64,000 nt of DNA, taken from Chaetoceros tenuissimus. Its lineage: Eukaryota; Bacillariophyta; Thalassiosirophyceae; Chaetocerotales; Chaetocerotaceae. Below, one piece after another: positions 41,046 to 51,668 of the stretch. The notes under the pieces are model-generated. The model was not told where the DNA came from, searched no databases, and saw only the letters and a list, made by a program, of their open reading frames with translations. The translations under genes were made by a program, and so were the position numbers. The DNA lies in NCBI GenBank assembly GCA_021927905.1, contig BLLK01000078.1:1-64000 (forward strand), given 5' to 3'. The first letter of the stretch is position 1. The number at the start of each line of letters is the position of its first letter.

Positions 41046-43520
41046 TTGAATAGTGTAGCGCCTAATTTAAAGCCAGTTACTTTTATGTCTATTCCTATTC
41101 CTTCGGTCTCGCCAACCAACCCCCTTCAAACAAACCCCCCATCAAATAACGATGCAAAACGCATCAAGGTGAATGTGGAAACTAGTGTAAAAGACACTAA
41201 ACTTCCACATCACCGTGATATTGGTAAGTTAATTGAGTCGGATGCTGATTTGTTTAGGAAAGTGGGTTGGAGAAAGTTCATACAGATGAAAAGAGGTAGA
41301 GTCGACTTGGCAACTACAAATATAAAACATCCTGCAGGTCATGTACTAAACCAGTACAGAAAGAGTGGAGTTCCAGTTCGTTTCAAAACAAAGCCATGGA
41401 GTAAAGAACGTATTGATGAAGCGCTGCAAAGAGGCAGTCATCGGTCTTGCTACGAGTATCTTGATTTTCTGGAGGAGGAGTTTGTGGATATGATGCAAAA
41501 GGGGCAGTGGATCATACTGCCATTCGAAGACGTTCAATCATTACCAAATCTACGCCTTTCACCACCTGGAGTTGTTCCACAACGAGAGAGAAGACCCAGA
41601 TGAATTGTCGATTATAGCTTCTACAATATAAATGAAGACACGTTGCCATTGGTTTTGGATTCCATGCAATTTGGGCATGCTTTGGACAGAATACTTCGAG
41701 AAATACTGCTCTCCAATCCCAATCATGGACCAGTCCAGCTTATGAAGGTAGACTTATCTGATGGATTTTATAGATTGTGTCTCAATATTGAAGATATACC
41801 CAAGCTGGGAGTGACCTTCCCTTCTGCAACACATAACAACCTTGTCGCCTTTCCACTAGTATTGCCAATGGGCTGGAAGAATTCTCCTCCAGCGTTCTGT
41901 ACTGCTACTGAAACAATTGCTGACCTAGCCAATAGTTCACTACAATCTGAAAGTCCTTCTGCAGCTCATCCACTCTCAAAACACGCTGCAACTATGGACG
42001 ACCCAATATCACCCCCAACCGCTACAGCTACTGCGCTGCAGCCCCCATTTGTTTCAGCTACTGCGCTGAATTCATCACTATCACAAATTGATATTCCTAC
42101 TGTTAGAGATCCGTCTCTACCATTCCCTATAACATTGCTGCAGTACATCGACGTGTTTGTTGACGACTTCATTGCCCTTTCACAAGCTGGAAATCGAAAC
42201 TACGTTCGAGACACATTGTTACATGCAATTGATACTGTGTTTTGTCCCAACGACTTCTATGACAGTGAATACAGACGTGAACCAGTGTCACTCAAAAAGT
42301 TGAGAAAGGGAGATTGCTCTTGGAGCACAATCAAGCTAGTGCTTGGATGGATCATAAATACAGTAGCAATGACCATTGAGCTTCCACAGCATCGTCAAGA
42401 AAGACTTGGTGCCATTCTATCTAGTATTCCTTCAACACAGAAACGCATAGGTGTCAAGAAATGGCATAAGCTTCTTGGCGAACTACGCTCCATGGCTTTA
42501 GCATTACCTGGTGCAAGAAGTATGTTTGGAATGATGCAAGAAGCGTTGCAGTCCTTGGATAAGAGAAGTCGAATTTCTTTGCGGAAGGGTGTACATCAAT
42601 CGATTGCAGATTTTCAATGGATGCTCAAAGATATTTCAAAAAGACCAACTCGTATTGCCGAGCTAGTGCCACTTTTACCATCAGCTCTAGGCTTTCATGA
42701 TGCGTCAGGTGAAGGAGCAGGCGGTGTTTGGTTCCCTTCACACACAATTGGAAGTCGTATGAAAAACAAAAACACATTGCATCCGCTACTGTGGAGATAC
42801 AAGTGGCCTCAAGATATCATTGATAACTTGGTCACCGAAGACAATCCTCAAGGAAAGATTACAAATTCTGATTTAGAATTAGCTGGAGGATTACTACACT
42901 TGGATGTAATAGCACATTGCTTGGATGTTCGAGAAAGGACGCTAGTCAGCAAGACAGATAATCTGGCTACACTCTTCTGGGAAAGGAAAGGAAGTGCTAC
43001 AAATGCAGCAGTAACGCATCAACTCTTGAGACTTTTTGGAATTCACCAGCGTTTTCATAGATACATTCCTAGGCATGACTACATCTCTGGACCATCCAAT
43101 CCACTTGCTGATGACTCTTCTCGTCTGTTTCATTTGTCTAATCGTGAATTGTTGACTCACTTTAATTCAAAATTCAAACAGAAATACACCTTCAAAATTG
43201 TGCACCCGACACAAAAGCTGATTTCTGGCGTGATCTCAGCCTTGCGGAACAAGAGGTTCGAGAAGGAGTTACTACTGGATGTTCCGCCGCCGCTGACACA
43301 CACTGGGAAAAGTGGATTGAGTTCACAAGTGTCTTGGGCCAGGACCCCTTACTCCAAGCCGTCGAGGACAAAGTACCGTATTTACAAGTCTTCCTCCACA
43401 GAGTACGACACGGATTCTATGCAGCCAACAAAAATCCAGTGCGCACTCGATCAGCTGAAGATTACCTATGGAGCATTGGACAGACGTACCTTGAATTGGG
43501 TGAACAGGACCCAAGACTGA
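41046..43520 (+). pseudogene. Reverse transcriptase / RNase H region of YR element 2
   Basis: The RT blocks are KVDLSDGFYRLCLN, VLPMGWKNSPPAFCTATE and YIDVFVDDFIALSQ. A Ser/Thr/Pro-rich insert separates the middle blocks. RNase H follows: LGFHDASGEGAGGVWF (first Asp), NSDLELAGGLLHLD (Glu), SKTDNLATLFWERKGS (Asp) and SNPLADDSSRLFH (final Asp). Its tail overlaps the recombinase frame, as is usual in DIRS-like elements. Confidence 0.8.
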
Positions 43521-44335
43521 ACTGTCATGATAACATTGATTTTCGTTTGGCAAGGATGATCAAGTCTTACAAGAAAAAGGACCCGCCTCCAAATAGAGTG
43601 AAGCCGGTTCCTCTTTCAGTCATCCGTCGAATTGCCCAAATTGCTTTCTCTGGGAACAGTTTCAATCAACATGCCACAGCCGACATGATAATCATTGCTT
43701 TCTTCTTTCTTCTTCGTCCTGGAGAATATTCTTACTCCAACACCGATAGTGATCCCTTTCTTCTTGCTGATGTCAAATTTTGGATTGGCCATCAGCGACT
43801 CAATACAATGACAGCTACTCCCACACAACTCCGTCAAGCCACTTTTGTTTCACTAACATTCACTACGCAAAAAAATGGAGTTCGTGGAGAAGTCATTGGA
43901 CTCTCATGCAGTGGAGAACTCTACCTCTGTCCAGTAAAAGCACTGGCACGTAGAGTCATTCATTTGAAACAGCATAACGCTGCACCAAATACACCACTGT
44001 GTACATATTTTTGCCAAGAACGACAACGTCTGGTGCATGTTTGTCCATCTGATATAACAAACACTCTTCGCACAAACGTTGCTGCTCTTGGTCCCGCCCT
44101 TGGTTTCCTTCCATCCGATGTTAGCGCACGCTGCTTGCGAGCTGCTGGTGCAAATGCTCTGCTGTGCGCAAATGTCGATTCTGATGTCATCCGTCTTCTT
44201 GGCCGCTGGAGATCTGATGAAATGCTACGATACCTTCATCTGCAAAACTCTCAACTTATGCAGCATTTCAGTCAGCGTATGCTAACTGGTGGCAATTTCA
44301 CCTTGATTCCAAACCAAGAAGTTCCTCTCTTCTAA
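43334..44335 (+). CDS. Tyrosine recombinase of YR element 2
   Basis: About 333 residues. Visible catalytic set: IIAFFFLLRPGEYSY (first Arg), a strand with KNGVRGEV supplying the usual Lys region, ARCLRAAGANALL (C-L-R in the place of His-x2-Arg), LLGRWRSDEMLRYL (Trp, then Tyr). This domain would insert the circular double-stranded DNA intermediate without target duplication, which fits the lack of TSDs at the ends. It overlaps the 3' end of the RT/RNase H frame in another register, a common arrangement in DIRS/Ngaro elements. The frame itself looks whole. Confidence 0.78.
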   Translation: MGQDPLLQAVEDKVPYLQVFLHRVRHGFYAANKNPVRTRSAEDYLWSIGQTYLELGEQDPRLNCHDNIDFRLARMIKSYKKKDPPPNRVKPVPLSVIRRIAQIAFSGNSFNQHATADMIIIAFFFLLRPGEYSYSNTDSDPFLLADVKFWIGHQRLNTMTATPTQLRQATFVSLTFTTQKNGVRGEVIGLSCSGELYLCPVKALARRVIHLKQHNAAPNTPLCTYFCQERQRLVHVCPSDITNTLRTNVAALGPALGFLPSDVSARCLRAAGANALLCANVDSDVIRLLGRWRSDEMLRYLHLQNSQLMQHFSQRMLTGGNFTLIPNQEVPLF

Positions 44336-44363
44336 ACCCCACCCGTCTATGGCTTTGGTGGCA

Positions 44364-44857
44364 GGCAAGATGATTCCCAAATGCATCTTACCTTGGCGGC
44401 ATGGTTGAGGTTTCCTAGTAAACATCAATTTTCGCCAATGCTCTTATAAATTAGCTATAGACACTAGAAGAGAAAGTGACGAATGGCAGTGGTGGTAACC
44501 ACGGCAAATGTGGAACGTCTCGTAGAGGGGTTAAACACCAGGTTATCATCCTCCAATGTTCATCCACGTGTACCCCTCAACGAGATATTCTTCATCACCA
44601 GCAACACTTGAATGTTGAAAGGAAACAACTACCTAATGGTTGTTCTCAGTTGTTTCTTAATTCACGCTTAGTAGATAAGATAGAAAAATTAAAAAGCCTC
44701 TCCCACCCACCCCCGCCTTGGCAAGATGATTCCCAAATGCATCTTACCTTGGCGGCATGGTTGAGGTTTCCTAGTAAACATCAATTTTCGCCAATGCTCT
44801 TATAAATTAGCTATAGACACTAGAAGAGAAAGTGACGAATGGCAGTGGTGGTAACCA
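44364..44857 (+). repeat. B1-A2-B2 split repeat block of YR element 2
   Basis: B1 (44364-44500) starts GGCAAGATGATTCCCAAATG and ends GGCAGTGGTGGTAACCA. A2 follows without a gap (44500-44696). Then comes the spacer CTCCCACCCACCCCCGCC and B2 (44720-44857), identical to B1. Confidence 0.92.
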
Positions 44858-44892
44858 CACACCACCGTGTTGTTGTAGGAGAAAAAGGTTTT

Positions 44893-44972
44893 GTCGCAGA
44901 AACTGTGGTTTACTTAAGCCTTGACACTGAGTCCCATTAGGTGAAATTTCTCCCCCCTAAATGTGCAGACGG
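44893..44972 (+). repeat. Relic of the TACCCCGTG MITE family
   Basis: GTCGCAGAAA, TTTACTTAAGCC and TCCCCCCTAAATGTGCAGACGG follow each other just as GTCGCAGAAA, TTTACTTAAGCC and ACCCCCCAATTTGTGCACGG do at 61630-61706. Only this diverged right end is visible. The rest of 44858-45108 is the 3' flank of the PI4K gene with no other feature seen. Confidence 0.6.
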
Positions 44973-45108
44973 TAGACATAATATCAATTCTATTTAGTTT
45001 AGACTTAGCTAGCAATTTACAAATGACGAATTGATAATAGACTAAAAATAGCAGTTAGACCCATTGTGAAAGTCTCAACTTTTGCACATAGGTTTTTAAA
45101 CTATGCGT

Positions 45109-48100
45109 TTATATGTATCCATTCATGCTTTTTTGCAACCAGTCGTACGTACTTGTGCCCCAACTTGTAAGAGCTGCATTAACAAGGTTCATGACAAATG
45201 TTTTCTGCTGTACAGAACCATGTGATCCTCTCATTCGAAGTCTATTTCGAACTCCAATTGTTATGATTTTAGATTCGACAGGATCCCGAGTAAGGTTTAG
45301 GATCGCTGCTTCAATCATAGCTGCCAATTCATCGCTATGTGTAGATACACAGGCAAATGCTTCTTCGAACATATTACAAAAGCGGACTCCAAGACCTCCT
45401 TCGTTAAAGTTCCAACCTCCAATGACCTCCCAGAACTCATTAGTTAGCTTGAATGGTGCTCGTTCGTTGAATAATGGTACTTTAGCCATTTTCGGCGTAT
45501 CTCCTAAAACAAAACCAAAGTCAATATGCATGATATGACCCTAAAGTAGGAAGTGAGAAAATTTCATAGAAAAATAAAGTGAAACGATTTTGCAGGAAGA
45601 AAATCACTCACGTCACGGTCCAACAAAATATTAGCATTGTGTCTATCTTTGATCTGCAAGATATAGCATACAAGACTATACCCAACCAATGATTTCAAGA
45701 AATTGTCTTGTGCCTTTTCAAATGAAATACCATGTTCATTCAATGGAATAGGATACTGAAGATTGCGACCAAAATTAGAAGTTGGAGGACCATATGCACG
45801 TACGAAATATTCTCGCAGAGTTGTAAAGCCATCAGTAGATTTTTTTACTTCGTCAACACTTTTTGCGTCGCGAATACATTCAAGTAGACCCGCATCTCCT
45901 CCAACACACATAATTGTGTATGGTTTCAAGTATGGCCTATTTTCACAAGGGATTTCAGTTTCGAACCAATCATGTATCTTGGAAATGATTTGCATAACGA
46001 GTGCTTCTCTACGGATATCTTCTCCAGCTTTCATGATAAATGATGCCAATTTCCAACCCCTTAAATGACCAAATACAGATGAATTTCTAACTTCTTTGCA
46101 AATCTCTGTCCATGGTTTACCATATACTCTATCTAGCAAATTAGAATGCGTTGTAAGAGCAGGTGTGGAAAAATCCTGATTTGCTGTGGATCTTTCTTGG
46201 TGATATGGTGACCGGGCATCTGCAAAAATCCTTCCATTTTGCATATTCTGAATTCCATAGCCTGGATAAGTACTATGACTGCTTTGTATGTTGTAATCAC
46301 TCTGGTCACCAACTCTGGAAATACAGCTAGATTTTGTATTCAGGTTCCATGCATCATTGTTTCTTTTCCGTCTGACACCAAAAGGTGATAATTCCGATGG
46401 TATTTTGTAGGTATACGCCATTGATTCTTTGTTTTTATTTTCATATGTAGTGCCTAACGCCTCTTGAATGGTAACTCCCACTTGTGAATGCTGTGAGTAC
46501 AACCTTGCATCTTTACCTTCCATACCAGTTTCTAAAACTTCACAATGAACAAGATATGGGCATCTCTCACGTGATGCCAGCACCCTTGACTTTGAAGAAA
46601 TAATGTTCAATACTCTCATTACACCTTGCTCTGTTTTCAGCTGTAATAGTGGTGAAGATGACTGTAAATTGGAAGCAATAATCTCTTCAAAGTCTGATGT
46701 TCCACATGGCCATGTAGTGGCAATGGGTTCCAATGGAAAGTGGATAGAATGTTGGATATTTTCCATGGATACATCACTTAGAGTGGGCCAGTCATGCGAA
46801 CTACGATTATCATCTTCATCCAAACTGACAGATCCATTGGTGACCATGCGTCTCCGTAGTCTTCTATTGACATCTTCAAGACGTTCCATGAGATAATTTC
46901 CTCGTAAATGAGGAGGACACATTCGTAAATCCAAAGATATCCTAGTCAATAAGTCAATAAAATGCATAGTGTCTCCAAAGTGACTACATCTTTTGAGACT
47001 CAAGCTAGCAGGTAAACGCGATGTACGATAAAAATCAGATAAATCTCTCGAAGTAACGGATGACTTGGAATGCACAAATTCCCCATGCTGACTATGATGG
47101 TAATGACTATCATCGTCTTCGTATACACCATAGGCAGTGGCACTTTCTACATCTTGCAATAAATCAAATGCTGCCCGTTTCTCCAATCCAATCTGTTGAA
47201 TAGCCGCTGCTCGATCAGCAGGAAGTAAAACAATAAGCCGTCTTCCAGTCTGTTGTCGATGTTCAAATAACGATTTCCAAGCACGACCAACTTCCGCTTC
47301 TAATAACCAACACAATTCTATTCCTAGGTTCGGATTCTTTATACAAAGAAGAAGTAACAATTTCCGCAATGTTGCCAATGGATTCAAATGTGGAGTATAC
47401 ATTGTCGATTGTGTCAGTGGTGCAGGTGAATGTAAAATCGCAGAAACAAGTTGTGGCAGATATTCTCGCGTCTCCTGATGAAGAGTCAGTGCTCTTTGTA
47501 CTTGTGATGATAATATAGGGTCATCTGTGTTGTCATTACTTTCTTCATTGGATATATCATGCTGTTGGTCGAGTACAGAATCTTGTATGGAAATAGATGC
47601 TGCATCTTGAAATTCTTGAGCAAGATTGAAATCTACCCCCTCCTCATCATCGACATCATCATTATTATTGCTATTTCCCAATGATTCATTATCCATACTT
47701 TTATGACTAAAATATCTGGACAGAATTTCATCAGATGCATTTAGTTCTCGTGCAAATTCATGAACGATTTCAAGTCTAAGTGTATCCAATGCAAGAAGTC
47801 TCAATGACCCAGGAGGATATAATGCAATCGTTTGTAGTGCTTTTCGTCTCCATTCTACTTCTGATCTTTGTTGTTCTGTCATGTTTGAACTAGATGCTAC
47901 CGTCGATTGTCGTTGTCGTTCTTGAGAATGCATAGAATGTTCCATGGGATGATTCTGAATAGTAGTTGAATGATGATCATCCCTTGAGTGACTACTTATG
48001 TACTGTTTCTGTTGCTGTTGATATGGTACATCATGCGAACTTTGATTTTGATGCCAATTGGGATGAATATATGGCAGAGATTGTATTTCTGCACGTTCAT

Positions 48101-48155
48101 GAATAAGATTATTCAGATACAGCCACCGAAGAAGAAATTGCGTCGCATGCACCAT
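45109..48155 (-). CDS. Phosphatidylinositol 4-kinase, type III beta-like
   Basis: Exon 1 (48155-45612) and exon 2 (45540-45109) join over a 71 bp GTGAGT...TAG intron in phase 0, giving 991 residues. Residues 220-330 include EYLPQLVSAI and the helical lipid-kinase-unique region. RCPYLVHCEVLETG (about 500-540) is the N-lobe start seen in PI4KB. KAGEDIRREALVMQII carries the P-loop-side region, IKDRHNANILLD (about 836-847) is the catalytic loop, and MHIDFGF (D855) binds Mg. APFKLTNEFWEVIGG and the C-terminal YDWLQKSMNGYI are PI4KB hallmarks. The enzyme makes PI4P on Golgi and endosomal membranes. The N-terminus is His/Gln/Ser-rich and probably disordered, and an upstream exon cannot be excluded. 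It is divergent from the glutamate synthase gene. Confidence 0.9.
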
Positions 48156-48791
48156 CTATTATTTCCTAAGTATGTACAGTAGTCTCGTGCATAAAGTGGT
48201 GTAGCATATATATATATATATATATGTAAATGTAACACGGTGGCTCAAGAAAGTTTTCTCAACTAGGTTCTTGGATGTAATGAACGTAACACTATGGGAG
48301 AAACTTTTCTTCAGTGTATCTTGTTCCTTTTATCATGTCTTCTTCTTCTCCGCTGTTGTCTCTTTCACTTGCTCTCGAGTTCCAGTTGGAATTTTGAAAA
48401 ACCTATGCACACTGGTTTTACATTTATAGGTTATCATTTTCACTTTAGTCTGGATCTCGAGGGGGGCATATCTTTTTGCAAATGATTTTTTCACCCCTGA
48501 CCATCATACGTCTGTCCATATGTCCTCAAACACACGGAGCACCACGAAAATTCCAAAGAAAAGTGAACAGCTCACTGCTCCGAGTTTGTTCTTCTTCACG
48601 TACTTCCCCCGTATCAAAACTACCTACGAATAGTACATCAGCCGCCGTCCAATACTTTGTGTGGATCTGGATCCTTACGTAAAAATTGCCATCAAGGAAA
48701 GTGCAAAACTATTGCTCATTAATCCTCCAATAAACTCCAAAGAAAAATCTGTGACGGAATCTTTTTCTTGAAAGTTAAGGAAATATAAAAC
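48156..48791. promoter_or_regulatory. Divergent intergenic region, PI4K / GOGAT
   Basis: 636 bp between two start codons facing away from each other, so it must hold both promoters and 5' leaders. A TA dinucleotide run lies at 48206-48225, about 55 bp upstream of the PI4K ATG. No TATA-like or conserved box can be assigned with confidence. Short open frames here are chance. Confidence 0.5.
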
Positions 48792-51378
48792 ATGAAGTTC
48801 TCATCCATTGCAGTAGTTGCTGCCATTGCTGCGCCAGCTTTGGCTTTCATGAATGTAGATGTGTCACGTCGTACCAATAAAGCTATGGTTTCTAAGCAAT
48901 TGGATCAACAGCAGTTGTCCATGTTGGCACAGCTCGATGCTGAAAATAAGAAGTCCTTGATGACTCTCAACGCTTTTCCATTGAAGGAGGGACAAGTTAG
49001 CAATATGTTTGAAGGTCCTACTCCTCTAGTCAAGGAGAGAGATGCTTGTGGTGTTGGTTTTATTGCAAATACCAGTACTGGAGGTAAGTACTGAGGATTG
49101 GTTAGAAGGAAAAGAGACTTGGATAGGCAGCAGAATATTTCTCTTTGAAACAAGAGGACAGAAAACTAGCAAGAGTGGGGATAGACACGCTATTGCTTTA
49201 TTCCTAAAGTCAAAGTGACTTGTCATCCAAGCGCTGTCGCTTGTGTCATCATGTGCGATTCTTGCACTATGTGAGCTGTATGAATGTTTCTATGTAAANN
49301 NNNNNNNNNNNNNNNNNNNNNNNNNNNNNNNNNNNNNNNNNNNNNNNNNNNNNNNNNNNNNNNNNNNNNNNNNNNNNNNNNNNNNNNNNNNNNNNNNNGG
49401 AGAAGGTGGTGAAGATACCATTCGTGGAAAGGATCTTTCAGATGTTGACGAGAAGGGACGCAGTCAGACCTTCCCTCACCTTGCTGGTTTGAAAAATGGA
49501 GATTCTGCTAACTCCTACATTCATCAAGTAGCTTCTGGTCGTTTCGGAGTTACACCAGAATTCCTTGTTACTGCTAAACAACTTGAGATTAAGATTGCTC
49601 AGGGTGCAAAGCCTGGCGAGGGTGGACAGCTTCCTGGACCCAAGGTATCTGACTACATTGCAGGGCTTCGTGCTTCCAAGCCTGGTGTTACTCTCATTTC
49701 TCCACCTCCTCATCATGATATCTATTCTATTGAGGATCTTGCACAATTGATCCACGATCTTCACGCAGTGAACGAGAAGGCAGGAGTTTCTGTCAAGCTT
49801 GTATCCTCTATTGGAATTGGAACTGTAGCATGTGGTGTTGCTAAGGCGAACGCTGATGTTATCCAGATCTCTGGAGGAGATGGAGGAACTGGAGCGTCTC
49901 CACTTTCATCCATTAAGCATGCTGGTCTTCCATGGGAGCTTGGTCTTGCAGAGGCTCATTCTGCTCTAATGAATAATGGACTTCGTGACCGTGTTCTTAT
50001 TCGCGTTGATGGAGGAATCCGCACTGGAAGAGATATCGCTATTGCAGCAATGATGGGAGCTGAGGAATTCGGATTTGGAACTATTGCCATGATTGCTGAA
50101 GGATGTGTAATGGCACGTGTATGTCATCTCAACACATGTCCAGTTGGAGTCACTTCTCAGAAGGAGGAACTTAGAAAGAAATTCCCTGGAACTCCTGAGC
50201 ATGTTGTAAACTTCTTCCAATTCGTTGCTGAGGAAATTAGAAACATCATGGCACATCTTGGATACTCTAAATTTGAGGATCTTATTGGACGTGCTGACTT
50301 GTTGAAAGAAAACGACAGCCAGATGGCACGTATTGCAAAGACAAAGAGCGTAGAATTGAACCCATTTTTCTCTGGAGTCCCTGAGGCAAAGAATACACGT
50401 GAATTCTTGATGTCGAACGAAGACCCAACAAAGACAAAGGACGAAGTTGTTCATCGTAATGGATTTTCATCAGATCTTGATCGTGCTTTGTCTGGAGATG
50501 AGAATATCAAGAAGGTTATTGAGGCTAACGAAGGCTCTGCAACAGTGAATTTTGACATCAAGAATACTGACCGTAGTACTTGTGCAATGCTTGCTGGAGA
50601 CATTGCCCGTGTACACGGAAACAACGGTTTCCAGGGAAGCATCAATGTGAATTTCTCTGGAAGCGCTGGACAATCCTTTGGAGCTTTCGTTGTTCCTGGA
50701 ATGAACGTTCGTCTTGAAGGAGAAGCAAATGACTATGTAGGAAAGGGACTTCACGGAGGAGAAATTGTAGTTGTTCCAGACAAAGATGCTGGATTTGTCG
50801 CAGCTGACTCAAGTATTGTAGGAAACGCGTGTTTGTATGGAGCTACTGGAGGTGATTTTCATGCAAATGGTCGTGCAGGAGAACGTTTTGCTGTTAGAAA
50901 TAGTGGAGCATATGCTGTAGCTGAGGGAACTGGTGACCACTGTTGCGAGTACATGACTGGAGGAGTAGTAGTGTCTCTAGGAAGTGTCGGAAGAAATGTT
51001 GGAGCTGGTATGACTGGAGGTCTTGGATACTTCTATGATCCTGATAACCAGCTTGATGAACGCTTGAACAAGGAGATTGTCAAGACCCAACAGATTTCGA
51101 GCAAGGAGGGTGAGGCACAACTCAAACATATTATCGAGAGGCACTTTGAGAAGACTGGAAGTGAGAAGGCAGAGTCCATCTTGAACAACTGGGATGAGGA
51201 GGTGAAGAACTTTGTTCAAGTCTACCCGCCATCTGAGGCAAATAGTCCATTCGTGAAGAGTGTTGATAATGTTGTCTCTGATCTCCGTATATCTGCTTCA
51301 TCACCAAATGGTGATATGTGCTTCCTCCCAGTAGGAGGGCAAATGTCTCCAGAACAAACACAACGCTGTGCTGATTAA
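48792..51378 (+). CDS. Glutamate synthase, ferredoxin type, plastid-targeted (split by gap)
   Basis: Exon 1 (48792-49083) begins [19 protein letters not shown], a signal peptide with an A-F junction as in diatom plastid preproteins. It continues to [11 protein letters not shown], where Cys86 is the expected N-terminal nucleophile of the mature class II glutaminase. GTAAGT at 49084 opens an intron that runs into the gap. From 49399 the frame resumes at GEGGEDTI, in the FMN domain. It has [27 protein letters not shown] and the 3Fe-4S cysteines in [15 protein letters not shown]. The C-terminal GXGXG beta-helix includes [11 protein letters not shown] and [23 protein letters not shown]. The frame ends there, with no NAD(P)H-binding small-subunit domain, so ferredoxin-dependent GOGAT is likeliest. 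It turns glutamine plus 2-oxoglutarate into two glutamates in the plastid. About 800 or more residues are missing. Confidence 0.93.
49299..49398. other. Assembly gap, exactly 100 N
   Basis: A run of 100 N inside the glutamate synthase gene. The missing protein (most of the glutaminase domain and the whole central domain) needs roughly 2.5 kb plus introns, so the length is a placeholder. Confidence 0.97.
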
Positions 51379-51668
51379 AAAATATTCATATTGATCTTAG
51401 AATCCTTTTTAATTGTTAATCCGTCACTTAACTTTTAAAAACTTTTCCTGCTGAGCTTTTTATTTGAAGTTGTCGTGGCAATAGCGTGAAGTTTTTCTTG
51501 CTTTTCTGCATCTGTTTTATAAGAATTTCATCATATTATTACCATGAGCTCTTCCAGTTTAGGGCTCTTCTTTCAGAAAACAAGTCGTAGTATTTTACTC
51601 TATATTTCGGGATGGTTTCTACCGCAATACATGATACAAGACGGGTTCAATCAATCACATTACATTTA
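51379..51668. other. Convergent 3' spacer, GOGAT / RUS
   Basis: 290 bp between the stop codons of two convergent genes. AT-rich, with no RNA gene seen. It should contain both polyadenylation regions. Confidence 0.5.

Larger units (their letters stand above)
38750..44857 (+). mobile_element. PAT/Ngaro-type tyrosine-recombinase retrotransposon 2
   Basis: The order is A1 (38750-38946), gag, reverse transcriptase/RNase H, tyrosine recombinase, B1 (44364-44500), A2 (44500-44696), a C-rich spacer (44697-44719) and B2 (44720-44857). The two B copies are identical by eye and the A copies differ at about 4 of 197 positions, so insertion was recent. Coding capacity is nearly whole with about two interruptions. 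It lies opposite in orientation to YR element 1 and shares its architecture and gag finger but not its repeat sequences, so the two are distinct families. Confidence 0.85.

Noticed and set aside
45113-45538. 141-codon plus-strand frame at the PI4K 3' end
   Set aside because: Exactly antisense to the conserved C-terminal kinase exon.
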